Source of the DNA: Streptomyces sp. YS415
Lineage (GTDB): Bacteria; Actinomycetota; Actinomycetes; Streptomycetales; Streptomycetaceae
Reading direction: 5' to 3'
DNA length: 64,000 nucleotides
Assembly (NCBI RefSeq): GCF_023544665.1
Contig: NZ_JAMJFL010000007.1
Location: 62,001-126,000 of the forward strand
Each line of letters begins with the position of its first letter. Position 1 is the stretch's first letter. Shown here one piece after another: positions 9,303 through 17,640 of the stretch. The notes beneath the pieces were generated by a model that worked only from the letters and a program-made list of their open reading frames with translations, was not told the origin of the DNA and made no database searches. The position numbers and the translations under genes are program-made.

Positions 9303-9343
9303 GAAAGTTTCAGCGCGCACGGTGATCCCGGAAAGATACTTTC
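9303..9343. promoter_or_regulatory. Paired GAAAG...CTTTC palindromes upstream of serine hydrolase (LacI-type operator candidate)
   Basis: Two palindromes lie 25-65 bp before the ATG at 9368: GAAAGTTTC at 9303-9311 and GAAAG-ATA-CTTTC at 9331-9343. GAAASTTTC is the core of LacI-family sugar operators in Streptomyces (xylan and other glycan genes). A TTGACA at 9280 could be a -35 element, with a poor -10 (GAAAGT) 17 bp later lying inside the first palindrome. Confidence 0.4.
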
Positions 9344-9367
9344 AGGCGGCCCCGCGGGAGGAACCCG

Positions 9368-11131
9368 ATGACCGACGACCGACACGGCCTGACCCGGCGT
9401 CAGCTGGCCCGAAGAGCAGTGGCGCTGGGCGGCGCCCTGGCCCTCGCTCCCTTCCCCGCGGGCCCGGCGGCCGCGTCGACCGGCCGCAGCACCCTGCGGT
9501 ACGGCTCGGCCGAGCGGGCCGGACTCCTCCCCGCCCACCTCCGTCAACTCGTCGCCGACGCCAGGGCGTTCCTCGACCCCTCCCCCAAGCACCCCTGGTA
9601 CGCGGGCGCCGTGCTGCTCGCCGGGCGGGGCGGCACCGTGGCATTGCACGAGCCGATCGGGATGGCGGTGCGCTACTCCGCGTACGACGAGAAGACCGAC
9701 ACCGGCGTCGAGTTCCCGCCCGACCGGCAGATCCCGATGGCCGAGGACACCGTCTTCGACCTCGCCTCGGTGTCCAAGCTGTTCACCTCGATGCTCGCCG
9801 TGCAGCAGATCGAGCGGGGCGCGCTGGAGCTGGAGGCGAAGGTGGCCTCCTACCTGCCGGAGTTCGGAGCGGCGGGCAAGAGCGGGATGACCGTCCGGCA
9901 CCTGCTCACCCACACCTCGGGCTTCCGCGCCTGGATCCCGCTCTACAACGCGCCCACCCACGAGGACAAGCTCCGGCTCATCTGGAACGAGACCCCGCTG
10001 AACCCGCCGGGCACCCGCTACCTCTACTCCGACCTGAACCTCATCTCGCTCCAGCTGGTCCTGGAGGAGATCACCGGCCGCCCGCTGGACGTCCTGCTCC
10101 ACGAGGACATCACCGGACCGCTCGGCATGGACGGCACCCGCTACAACCCGCCCGCCTCCTGGAAGCCCCGGATCGCCGCCACGGAGGACGCCCGCAAGCC
10201 CTGGTCGGGGCTCGACCGGGGGCTGGTGTGGGGCGAGGTGCACGACGAGAACGCCTTCGGCCTCGGCGGGGTCGCCGGGCACGCGGGCGTCTTCTCCTGC
10301 GCCTGGGACCTGGCGGTGCTCGGCCGGACGCTGCTCAACGGCGGCACGTACGGCAGGACGCGGATCCTCGAACCGGAGTCGGTGGAGCTGATGTTCACCG
10401 ACTTCAACACCGCCTTCCCCGGCGACGAGCACGGGCTCGGCTTCGAGCTCTACCAGCACTGGTACATGGGCGCGATGGCCACGCCGCGCACCGCGGGCCA
10501 CACCGGGTTCACCGGCACCTCGCTGGTCCTCGACCCGACGACCGACTCGTTCCTGGTGGTACTCGGCAACTCGGTCCATCCCGTGCGCAGTTGGCGTTCC
10601 GGCTCCGCGCCCCGGGTGGCCGCCGCCAACAACCTGGCGCGGGCCGTCCCGGTCCGCCCGCGTCATGGCCGTACCGCCTGGTTCTCCGGCATGGCGGCCT
10701 CGGCCACCGCCACCCTGGCGCTGCCCGCGCTGGACACCTCGGCGGGCGGGGCCCGGCTGCGCTGCGCCCTGTGGTGGGACACCGAGCCGCAGGCGGACGT
10801 CCTCGTGCTGGAGGCCAGCGAGGACGGCGGGACGACCTGGCGGCCGGTGCCGTTCACCACCGCCCGCCCCGGCGGGGAGCCGCAGGAGCGTCCGGCGGGT
10901 ACGGTCACCGGCTGGTCGGGCCGCGTCTGGCACCGCCTGGCGGCGGACCTCCCGGCCGCGCGGCAGCTCGCCCTGCGCTGGCGGTACGCCACGGACCGGC
11001 TGTACGTGGGCCGGGGCGCTTATGTGGACGGACTGCGGGTCGCGGACCCGGACGGGGTCCTGTTCGACGAGGCGCGCCCGGCGGACGCGGCCCGCATCAC
11101 GGCAGCCGGCTGGACGGCCTCGCAGGACTGA
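9368..11131 (+). CDS. Exported serine hydrolase, beta-lactamase/class C family
   Basis: A 587-residue protein with a twin-arginine-like signal (LTRRQLARRAVALGG... AAAS, about residues 8-37). The serine beta-lactamase/D-Ala-D-Ala carboxypeptidase fold has SxxK as Ser134-Val-Ser-Lys137, the tyrosine motif Tyr220-Ser-Asp222 and the third motif as TAGHTGFTG near residue 375. A further ~170-residue C-terminal domain resembles a beta-sandwich, probably wall or glycan binding. The family includes esterases, amidases and peptidoglycan enzymes, and the specific reaction cannot be read. GGGAGGA is 7 bp upstream of the ATG. Palindromes at 9303-9343 suggest sugar-responsive repression. Confidence 0.88.
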   Translation: MTDDRHGLTRRQLARRAVALGGALALAPFPAGPAAASTGRSTLRYGSAERAGLLPAHLRQLVADARAFLDPSPKHPWYAGAVLLAGRGGTVALHEPIGMAVRYSAYDEKTDTGVEFPPDRQIPMAEDTVFDLASVSKLFTSMLAVQQIERGALELEAKVASYLPEFGAAGKSGMTVRHLLTHTSGFRAWIPLYNAPTHEDKLRLIWNETPLNPPGTRYLYSDLNLISLQLVLEEITGRPLDVLLHEDITGPLGMDGTRYNPPASWKPRIAATEDARKPWSGLDRGLVWGEVHDENAFGLGGVAGHAGVFSCAWDLAVLGRTLLNGGTYGRTRILEPESVELMFTDFNTAFPGDEHGLGFELYQHWYMGAMATPRTAGHTGFTGTSLVLDPTTDSFLVVLGNSVHPVRSWRSGSAPRVAAANNLARAVPVRPRHGRTAWFSGMAASATATLALPALDTSAGGARLRCALWWDTEPQADVLVLEASEDGGTTWRPVPFTTARPGGEPQERPAGTVTGWSGRVWHRLAADLPAARQLALRWRYATDRLYVGRGAYVDGLRVADPDGVLFDEARPADAARITAAGWTASQD

Positions 11132-11150
11132 CGGGCCTGCAGACGCCGTC

Positions 11151-11366
11151 TCAGCCCTCCCACACCTCCGGACCGCCGCCCTGCCAGTCGATCAGCGAGG
11201 ACTGCACCACGTCCATCTCGTCCCAGTCCTGCAGCCCGGCCTCCTGGAGGAACGCCGTCACGTCGAGCAGCCGGTAGGCGATCCCGACGTACCGGCCGTC
11301 GATGCGGACGCGCCGGCCGCCGTCCGCGGTGGGCGGGAGGACTGCGACGGGGTGATCGGTGGCCAT
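11151..11366 (-). CDS. Small conserved hypothetical protein (71 aa)
   Basis: A 71-residue acidic protein starting at the ATG at 11366. It has no cysteine, no signal and no membrane segment. Sequence features are RRVRIDGRYVGIAYRLLD and DVVQSSLIDWQGGGPEVWEG. I recognise it only as the kind of small cytoplasmic protein common in Streptomyces, without known function. It lies 19 bp beyond the convergent serine hydrolase and downstream of the FAD oxidoreductase. The 108 bp between its start and that gene's stop hold no obvious feature. Confidence 0.55.
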   Translation of the reverse strand: MATDHPVAVLPPTADGGRRVRIDGRYVGIAYRLLDVTAFLQEAGLQDWDEMDVVQSSLIDWQGGGPEVWEG

Positions 11367-11474
11367 GAGGCCAGCGTGCGGGCAGGGCGGCCGGGGCGCA
11401 CCATGTGCTGCTCCGATCGCCGGGTGCACGGGCACCCCGGCCGCATCGACCGCCTCGGTACGGCGGCCCGACGC

Positions 11475-13052
11475 TCAGGCGCGCTCCTGCTCCAGGACCG
11501 CCATCGCCGCGTTGTGTCCGGGCACCCCGCTCACTCCCCCGCCGCGCACCGCGCCCGCTCCGCAGAGCAGGACGTTCGGATGCTCCGTCTCCACGCCCCA
11601 GCGGCCGGTGCCGTCCTGGGCGTGCGGCCAGGACAGGTCGCGGTGGAAGATGTTGCCGCCCGGCAGGCGCAGGTCGCGTTCCAGGTCGAGCGGGGTCTTC
11701 GCCTCGATGCAGGGCCGCCCCTGCGCATCCGTCGCGAGCAGGTCGACGAGCGGTTCGGCCAGATGTGCGTCGAGCTGCGCCAGCGTCGACTTGAGCAGCT
11801 TGTCGCGTACGGCGTCGTTGTCGCCCGCGAAGAGCCGGGCCGGGGTGTGCAGGCCGAAGAGGGTGAGCGTCTGGTAGCCGCGGTCGACGAGGTCCGGGCC
11901 GAGGATCGTCGGGTCGGTGAGGGAGTGGCAGTAGATCTCCGAGGGCGGGGCGGCGGGCAGGTCACCCGCGGCGGCCTGGGCGTGGGCGGCGGCCAGCTGC
12001 TCGTAGCCCTCGGCGATGTGGAAGGTCCCGGAGAACGCCTCACGCGGGTCGACGGAGCTGTCCCTGAGCCTGGGCAGCCGCTTGAGCAGCATGTTCACCT
12101 TGAGCTGGGCGCCTTCCGCGGGCTCGGGGAGGGTGCCACCGGTCAACTCGGCCAGGTCGCGCGGGGAGGCGTTGACCAGGACGTGCCGGGCGGCGACGAC
12201 GCCCTCCCCTTCGGCGGTGCGGTACCTGACCTCGGCGGTTGCGCCGTCCGTGTCGATGCGTACGGCCTCGTGGCCGGTGGCGAGGACGGCGCCGGCCGCA
12301 CGCGCCGTCGTCGCGAGGGCGTCGGTCAGGGCGCCCATGCCGCCGACGGGCACGTCCCAGGCGCCGGTGCCGCCGCCGATGACGTGGTAGAGGAAGCAGC
12401 GGTTCTGCTTCAGGGACGCGTCGTGAGCGTCGGCGAAGGTGCCGATCAGGGCATCGGTGAGGACGACGCCCCGCACCAGGTCGTCCGAGAAGCGGTCCTC
12501 GATCGCGGCGCCGATGGGCTCCTCGAACAGGATCCGCCAGGCCTCCTCGTCGTCCACCCGGCGGCGCAGCTCCTCGCGCGTGGGCAGCGGTTCGGTGAGC
12601 GTGGGGAAGACCCGCTTGGCGACCTCGCCGGTCAGGCCGTAGAAGCGCTGCCAGGCGGCGTACTCGCGCCCGTCGCCGGTGAGCTTGGCGAACGCCTCCC
12701 GGGTGCGCCGCTCGCCACCGCCGACCAGCAGGCCGGTGGCCCCTCCGGCGCGTTCGGCGGGGGTGTAGGAGGAGATGGTGCGGGCGCGGACCCGGAAGGT
12801 GAGACCGAGGTCCCGCACGATCTTCTTGGGCAGCAGGCTGACCAGGTACGAGTAGCGGGACAGCCGTGCGTCGACGCCCGCGAAGGGACGGGTGGAGACG
12901 GCGGCGCCGCCGGTGCGGTCCAACCGCTCCAGCACCAGCACGGACCGGCCGGCCCGGGCCAGGTAGGCGGCGGCGACCAGGCCGTTGTGCCCTCCTCCGA
13001 CGATGACGGCGTCGTACGCGCGATGTCCCGGGTGTCCCTCGTGTGCAGGCAT
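11475..13052 (-). CDS. FAD-dependent oxidoreductase, phytoene-desaturase-like (NAD(P)/FAD family)
   Basis: A 525-residue flavoprotein. The N-terminal Rossmann motif VIVGGGHNGLVAAAYLARAG at residues 13-32 is followed by LERLDRTGG, and the C-terminal FAD motif LCGAGAVRGGGVSGVPGHNAA lies near residue 500. The layout is that of the phytoene desaturase/amine oxidase superfamily, close to the human PYROXD2-like group, not carotenoid CrtI proper; there is no crtB or crtE nearby. It is probably a soluble oxidoreductase of unknown substrate. Start at the ATG at 13052; an open frame continues upstream antisense to the kinase gene but is not this gene. Confidence 0.82.
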   Translation of the reverse strand: MPAHEGHPGHRAYDAVIVGGGHNGLVAAAYLARAGRSVLVLERLDRTGGAAVSTRPFAGVDARLSRYSYLVSLLPKKIVRDLGLTFRVRARTISSYTPAERAGGATGLLVGGGERRTREAFAKLTGDGREYAAWQRFYGLTGEVAKRVFPTLTEPLPTREELRRRVDDEEAWRILFEEPIGAAIEDRFSDDLVRGVVLTDALIGTFADAHDASLKQNRCFLYHVIGGGTGAWDVPVGGMGALTDALATTARAAGAVLATGHEAVRIDTDGATAEVRYRTAEGEGVVAARHVLVNASPRDLAELTGGTLPEPAEGAQLKVNMLLKRLPRLRDSSVDPREAFSGTFHIAEGYEQLAAAHAQAAAGDLPAAPPSEIYCHSLTDPTILGPDLVDRGYQTLTLFGLHTPARLFAGDNDAVRDKLLKSTLAQLDAHLAEPLVDLLATDAQGRPCIEAKTPLDLERDLRLPGGNIFHRDLSWPHAQDGTGRWGVETEHPNVLLCGAGAVRGGGVSGVPGHNAAMAVLEQERA

Positions 13053-13111
13053 GGTTCTTGGTAACACGAGGTGATCTAGGTCGGCCAGGGCTGCGCGGCG
13101 GCGGGACCGGG

Positions 13112-15346
13112 TCAGTGGCCGCCGGTCGTCCCCCGCTGCCGCAGCGCCGCGACCTGGCGGTACAGCTCGGCGGCCTCGGCCGTCCGGCCGAGTTGTTCCA
13201 GGCAGTGGGCCTCGTCGTTGCGGCCGGCGAGGGTGTCGGGGTGGGCGGGGCCCAGGACGCGTTCGCGGGCCGCCGCCACCTTGCGGTACTCGGTGAGCGC
13301 GTCGGCCCATCGGCCCAGCCAGCCGAGGCCGACGGCGACCTCGCGGCGGCTGACGAGGGTGTCCGGATGGTCGGGGCCGAGGACCCGCTCGCGGATCGCG
13401 CACACGTCCCGGGACTCGGCGAGGGCCTCCTCCCAGTGGCCGAGCCGGCCGAGGTTGACGCCGAGGCCGTGACGGGCGCGCAGGGTCTCGGGATGGGTGG
13501 GCCCGTGCACCCGGGTCCGGTCGGCGATCAGCTCGCGGTACAGCTGGCGGGCTTCCGCGCTGCGGCCGAGCCGGCCGAGGCTGATCCCGACCTCGTAGCG
13601 GGCGGCGAGGGTGTCGGCGTGGTCGGGTCCGAGCGCCTGGGCGCGGGCCCCGGCGACCTCCCGGTAGGTGTGCAGGGCCTCCGCCCAGCGGCCCAGCCGG
13701 CCGAGCGCATAGGCCACTTCGTAGCGGGTGACCAGGGTTTCCGGATGGTCGGGGCCGAGCACCCGGGCGCGGGCCGCGGCCACCTCGCGAGCCATGCGGT
13801 ACGAGTCCTCCAGGCGGCCGAGGCGGCTGAGGTTGAAGGCCAGGTTGTGGCGGCAGCGCAGGGTGTCGGGGTGCTCCGCGCCCATGGTCCGCTCGCGGGC
13901 GGCGAGCACCGAGTTGTACACCTGGTGGGCGTCGAAGTGGCGGCCCAGCTGGCCCAGCACGTAGGCCATCTCCTGGCGGGCGGCGAGCGTTTCGGGGTGG
14001 TCCGGGCCGAGGGCGAGGCTTCTTTCGCGGGCGACGTGCTTGTACTCGCGCAGGGCGTCGGCCGCGCGGCCGGTGCGGCTGAGGGTGAAGGCGACCTCGT
14101 AGCGGCTGGCGAGGGTGTCGGGGTGCTCGGGTCCGAGCAGGTGCTCGCGCTCGGCGGCGACCGCCCGGTGCACCTCCCCGGCCTCCGCCCAGCGGCCGAG
14201 CCGGCCGAGGCTGAGCCCGGCGTTGTGCCGGCCGGCCAGCGCGGTGAGCACCGCCGGGTCGGGGGCGGGCGGGTCGTCGGGGGCGGGGTCCGGCCGGCCC
14301 GGGAGGGGGCGCGGGATCCACTCGCCGGTGAGTCCGGCTCCGGCGTCCGGGGGCGTGGTGCGCAGTCCGGCGCCGGTGGCCTTGTGGCCGGTGGTCATGC
14401 CCTGGGTCCAGGACGGCAGCCGGACCTCGCGGCCGGTCGGCTCGGGCGGCCGGAGCGCGGGGCGCGGGCTGAGCACGGTCGGTACGTACGTCGGCGTGCC
14501 CCGGCCCAGGACGATGCGGCGGCCCACCTCGCGCGCGTCGCGCGGCCGGTCCTCGGGGCGTTTGGCCAGCAGGTCCAGGACGATCTTCTCCATGAACCCG
14601 GGCAGGTCGGGGCGGTGTTCGCGGGGCGGACGCGGCGGGGTGTCGCGGTGTCCGACGAGGACCGCCCAGGCGTCGTCGAGGTCGAAGGGCGGTGCGCCGG
14701 TGGCGATCTCGTAGAGCACGCAGCCCAGTGAGTACAGGTCGCTGCGCTGGTCGACCTCCGAACCGCCGATCTGCTCGGGGGACATGTAGTGCGGGGTGCC
14801 CATGGCGATGCCGGTGCCGGTGAGCCGGGAGGTGAAGCCGATGTCGGCGCCGAGGCGGGCGATGCCGAAGTCGCAGATCTTCACGGTGCCTTCGGTCAGG
14901 CGCACGATGTTGGCGGGCTTCAGGTCGCGGTGCACGATGCCCTGCAGGTGGGTGTAGGCGAGGGCCGCGGTGACCTGGTCGGCGATGTCCACGACGGCGG
15001 GCACGGGCAGCGGACGGTGCTCGTTGTCCTCCAGCAGCTGGCTGAGGTTGCGGCCCTCCAGCAGTTCCATGACGAGGTAGAGGACGCCGTCGGACTCGCC
15101 GAAGTCGTGGACGACGGTGACGCCGCGGTGCTGGAGGGCCGCGGCCACCCGGGCCTCCCGGCGGAACCGCTCCCGCAGCACGCGCGTGAACTGCTGGTCG
15201 TGGTGCGGGCCGGGAGGTTTGAGGCACTTCACGGCGACCTGGCGGCCGAGCGACTCGTCGCGCGCCCGCCACACCTCGCCCATGCCGCCGCGCCCGATCA
15301 GGTCCAGCAGCCGGTACCGGCCCTGGATCAGCCTGCTCTCCCCCAT
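13112..15346 (-). CDS. Ser/Thr protein kinase with C-terminal tetratricopeptide array
   Basis: A 744-residue eukaryotic-type kinase. Residues 11-275 form the kinase domain: glycine loop GRGGMGE (18-24), Lys40 in VAVK, HRDLKPAN with catalytic Asp141, DFG at 159-161 and the MSPEQ activation-loop end. A proline/arginine-rich linker (about 280-365) leads to about nine TPR units of 42 residues, each with the LGPDHPDTLxxR pattern of TPR_10/kinesin-light-chain-type repeats. There is no transmembrane helix or PASTA domain, so the kinase is cytosolic and the TPR array should be its protein-docking part. All catalytic residues are present. It is upstream of, and on the same strand as, the FAD oxidoreductase. 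Confidence 0.92.
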   Translation of the reverse strand: MGESRLIQGRYRLLDLIGRGGMGEVWRARDESLGRQVAVKCLKPPGPHHDQQFTRVLRERFRREARVAAALQHRGVTVVHDFGESDGVLYLVMELLEGRNLSQLLEDNEHRPLPVPAVVDIADQVTAALAYTHLQGIVHRDLKPANIVRLTEGTVKICDFGIARLGADIGFTSRLTGTGIAMGTPHYMSPEQIGGSEVDQRSDLYSLGCVLYEIATGAPPFDLDDAWAVLVGHRDTPPRPPREHRPDLPGFMEKIVLDLLAKRPEDRPRDAREVGRRIVLGRGTPTYVPTVLSPRPALRPPEPTGREVRLPSWTQGMTTGHKATGAGLRTTPPDAGAGLTGEWIPRPLPGRPDPAPDDPPAPDPAVLTALAGRHNAGLSLGRLGRWAEAGEVHRAVAAEREHLLGPEHPDTLASRYEVAFTLSRTGRAADALREYKHVARERSLALGPDHPETLAARQEMAYVLGQLGRHFDAHQVYNSVLAARERTMGAEHPDTLRCRHNLAFNLSRLGRLEDSYRMAREVAAARARVLGPDHPETLVTRYEVAYALGRLGRWAEALHTYREVAGARAQALGPDHADTLAARYEVGISLGRLGRSAEARQLYRELIADRTRVHGPTHPETLRARHGLGVNLGRLGHWEEALAESRDVCAIRERVLGPDHPDTLVSRREVAVGLGWLGRWADALTEYRKVAAARERVLGPAHPDTLAGRNDEAHCLEQLGRTAEAAELYRQVAALRQRGTTGGH

Positions 15347-15452
15347 CTCCCGCGCCCGCCCCCGTCGCTGTGGTCCCCCGCCGGCCCCTGGCCCGTCCAG
15401 TATGGCGAGCCGTCGTCCGAGTTTGTACGGTGCCGAGCGGGGGGTCGGTGCG

Positions 15453-16631
15453 TCAGCGCCGCACGCGGGGCATGCCCAGGCCGATCCAGGAGATGATCTC
15501 CCGCTGGATCTCGTTGTTGCCGCCGCCGAAGGTGAAGATGACGGCGGAGCGGTAGCCGCGCTCCAGTTCGCCGTGGAGGACGGCGCCCGCCGAGCCCTCC
15601 TTCAGGGCGCCGGGTACGGCGACGATCTCCATCAGCCAGGCGTAGGCGTCGCGGCGCGCCTCGGAGCCGTAGACCTTGACTGCGGAGGCGTCCTGCGGGG
15701 TGAGGGTGGCGTCCTGGACGGCCTGCACCATCTGCCAGTTGAGGAGCTTCAGGGCGTCCAGGCGGACATGGGTCTGCGCGAGCCGGCGGCGCACCCAGGG
15801 CAGGTCGATCACGCGGCTGCCGTCGGCGAGCTTGGTCTCCGCCGCCCAGCGCTGGACGTCGTGCAGGGCGCGGATCGCCATGGTGCCGTGGGCGGCGAGG
15901 GTGACGCGCTCGTGGTTGAGCTGGTTGGTGATCAGCCGCCAGCCCTGGTTCTCGGCGCCGACGCGTCGGGAGACCGCGACGCGGACGTTCTCGTAGTAAC
16001 TGGCGGTGGTGTCGTGCCCGGCGAGGGTGTTGATCAGGGTGCAGGAGTAGCCGGGGTCACCGGTCGGCACGAGGAGCATGGTGATGCCCTTGTGCGGCGG
16101 GGCGGCCGGGTCGGTGCGCACGGCGAGCCACACCCAGTCCGCGGTGTCGCCGTTGGTCGTCCAGATCTTCTGCCCGTTGACCACGTACTCGTCGCCGTCG
16201 CGCACCGCGCGGGTGCGCAGCGAGGCGAGGTCGGTGCCGGCGTCGGGTTCGCTGTAGCCGATCGCGAAGTCGAGTTCGCCGGAGAGGATCCGCGGCAGGA
16301 AGTACGTCTTCTGCTCCTCGGTGCCGAACTGCATGATCGTCGGGCCGACGGTGTTCAGCGCCATCAGGGGCAGCGGTACGCCCGCCTGGGCGGCCTCGTC
16401 GAAGAAGATGAACTGGTCCATCGCGCCCAGGCCGCGGCCGCCGTACTCCTCGGGCCAGCCCACGCCGAGCCAGCCATCGGCGCCGAGGCGCCGGATGGTG
16501 TCGCGGTAGAAGCGTTTCCGGGCGGCGGGGTCCGCGTGGCGGGCGTGGGCCGTGTCCGGCACCAGCGCGGCGAAGTAGGCGCGCAGCTCGGTGCGCAGCC
16601 GTTGCTGCTCGGGCGTGTGGTCGAGATGCAC
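15453..16631 (-). CDS. Acyl-CoA dehydrogenase
   Basis: A 392-residue FAD enzyme introducing an alpha,beta double bond in an acyl-CoA. Visible are the substrate/FAD block IGYSEPDAGTDLASLRTRA around residue 140, GQKIWTTNGDTADW around 165, and the C-terminal FAD-dimer motif TFGGGNNEIQREIISWIGLGMPR. These are typical of the actinobacterial FadE group acting on long or unusual acyl chains. A KstR-type box lies about 50 bp upstream of the start at 16631, hinting at control by a lipid or steroid-responsive TetR regulator. It is monocistronic as far as the window shows. Confidence 0.9.
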   Translation of the reverse strand: MHLDHTPEQQRLRTELRAYFAALVPDTAHARHADPAARKRFYRDTIRRLGADGWLGVGWPEEYGGRGLGAMDQFIFFDEAAQAGVPLPLMALNTVGPTIMQFGTEEQKTYFLPRILSGELDFAIGYSEPDAGTDLASLRTRAVRDGDEYVVNGQKIWTTNGDTADWVWLAVRTDPAAPPHKGITMLLVPTGDPGYSCTLINTLAGHDTTASYYENVRVAVSRRVGAENQGWRLITNQLNHERVTLAAHGTMAIRALHDVQRWAAETKLADGSRVIDLPWVRRRLAQTHVRLDALKLLNWQMVQAVQDATLTPQDASAVKVYGSEARRDAYAWLMEIVAVPGALKEGSAGAVLHGELERGYRSAVIFTFGGGNNEIQREIISWIGLGMPRVRR

Positions 16632-16676
16632 GGCGCCTCCAGGGTTCCCCTCGGCCGGTCCTGACGGCGCACACCG

Positions 16677-16690
16677 TAGAACGTGTTACA
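16677..16690. promoter_or_regulatory. KstR-like operator (TNNAACNNGTTNNA)
   Basis: The 14 bases read T-AG-AAC-GT-GTT-AC-A and fit the KstR consensus TnnAACnnGTTnnA at every fixed position. The site is 46-59 bp upstream of the acyl-CoA dehydrogenase ATG, suitable for repression of that promoter. KstR, known from mycobacteria and rhodococci, represses sterol catabolism genes including acyl-CoA dehydrogenases. Confidence 0.5.
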
Positions 16691-16722
16691 GAAATTGGGA
16701 ATGCCGGGGAACACCTCACATG

Positions 16723-16763
16723 CGACACGCCTGAGCCGACGTACGACACACCTGTGCCGACGT
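16723..16763. repeat. Two imperfect 20-bp direct repeats, period 21 bp
   Basis: Bases 16723-16742 and 16744-16763 match at 18 of 20 positions (cgacac, cctg and gccgacgt shared). They lie between the acyl-CoA dehydrogenase promoter and the 3' end of the copper-storage gene. A third, weaker echo (cgtctcacctacg) follows. Tandem spacing of two helical turns suits cooperative protein binding, but drift is equally possible. Confidence 0.5.
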
Positions 16764-16789
16764 GCGTCTCACCTACGCGTACAGGCGTC

Positions 16790-17164
16790 TCACGTCAGCG
16801 TCTCCAGGAAGTCCGTGCACGCCTGGGCGCACTCGCGGCACGCCTTGGCGGCGTCCTCCGCGCCCAGCCGGCCGTCGAAGACCTGCGCGGTCTCCAGGCA
16901 CACCGTGCGGCACCATTCCAGCTGGACGCGGACACCCTCCTCGTCCGTGACGCCTTGCTCGGACAGCACGCGACACGTCGCGTCGCACACCTCCGCGCAC
17001 ATGATGCCCTTACGCCGTACGAGTTCTTCTTCCGCCGTCCCGTCCGGTTCCGCCAGGCTGGCGCGCAGCGCACAGGCCCGCGCACACTCGGTGCACGCCT
17101 GGGCGCACGCGAAGCGGTCCTCCAGGTACTGGAAGAGCTCCTGTTGCGAAGTAGTCGAGGTCAC
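16790..17164 (-). CDS. Four-helix-bundle copper storage protein (Csp/DUF326-type), cytosolic
   Basis: A 124-residue all-helical protein with twelve cysteines arranged as CxxxC or CxxC pairs on helices (CAQACTECARAC near residue 20, CAEVCDATC near 55, CRTVC near 85, CRECAQAC near 110). This is the signature of Csp proteins, which bind many Cu(I) ions inside the bundle. No signal peptide is present, so it corresponds to the cytosolic Csp3 type, buffering or storing intracellular copper. It is transcribed divergently from a small membrane protein at 17236; the short gap shows no recognisable CsoR box. Confidence 0.85.
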   Translation of the reverse strand: MTSTTSQQELFQYLEDRFACAQACTECARACALRASLAEPDGTAEEELVRRKGIMCAEVCDATCRVLSEQGVTDEEGVRVQLEWCRTVCLETAQVFDGRLGAEDAAKACRECAQACTDFLETLT

Positions 17165-17235
17165 AGGGTGCGGGTAGCCGCCGCTCGGGAGGTCAAACCC
17201 GGTTCGCCCGGAGCACGAGGGGTACTCGCGAGGTC

Positions 17236-17601
17236 ATGAATACGACCTCTTGGGACCTGGCCGCCGAGAGCGGCGCCGTCGGAATCGGACTGATCGTCGC
17301 AGGCGTGGTCGTCGTGGCGCTGCTCCTGGGCGCCTTTGTGCTGGGCTCCCGGATCAGGCGCCGGGAGCCCGGGCCGCCGAGCCCGGAGGAGCAGCCGCGA
17401 CTGCCTGCCGATGGCCCCGTGCGCGAGGTGCGGGAGAGCCGGGAGCCGGACGAGGTGCCCCGCAGCGACCACCGCGTCACCCCGCACGAGATGCCCGGGC
17501 ACGGCAACATGCCCTCCCGCCCGACCTCGGGGCAGGAGCGGCCGCGCTGGAACGAGGGCAGCGGCGGCTCCTTCGGCAGCGGCGGCCCGGGTGGCACCTG
17601 A
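17236..17601 (+). CDS. DUF6479-type single-pass membrane protein
   Basis: A 121-residue protein with an N-terminal transmembrane helix (about residues 14-37, VGIGLIVAGVVVVALLLGAFVLG), a basic RIRRRE stop-transfer and a hydrophilic tail rich in Pro, Glu and Arg (HEMPGHGNMPSRPTSGQERPRWNEG). It matches my memory of the Streptomyces-specific DUF6479 family, whose function is unknown. It is followed after 39 bp by another small Streptomyces protein on the same strand, probably in one operon. Confidence 0.75.
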   Translation: MNTTSWDLAAESGAVGIGLIVAGVVVVALLLGAFVLGSRIRRREPGPPSPEEQPRLPADGPVREVRESREPDEVPRSDHRVTPHEMPGHGNMPSRPTSGQERPRWNEGSGGSFGSGGPGGT

Positions 17602-17640
17602 CACCCCTCGGCGCGAGAAACACCTAGGGAAGTGAGCACG

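Noticed and set aside
9260..10933. A 557-codon - strand frame opposite the serine hydrolase
   Set aside because: No domain or codon pattern of a real gene; it is the shadow of the well-supported exported hydrolase.
11475..13052. Carotenoid biosynthesis cluster suggested by the phytoene-desaturase-like protein
   Set aside because: No crtE, crtB, crtY or related gene is near, and the protein fits the broader amine-oxidase/PYROXD2-like group.
11475..15272. A 1265-codon - strand frame spanning the FAD oxidoreductase and the kinase
   Set aside because: Only the part from the ATG at 13052 encodes a recognisable protein; the upstream part is an Arg/Pro-rich shadow of the TPR kinase, which has its own frame with intact kinase motifs.
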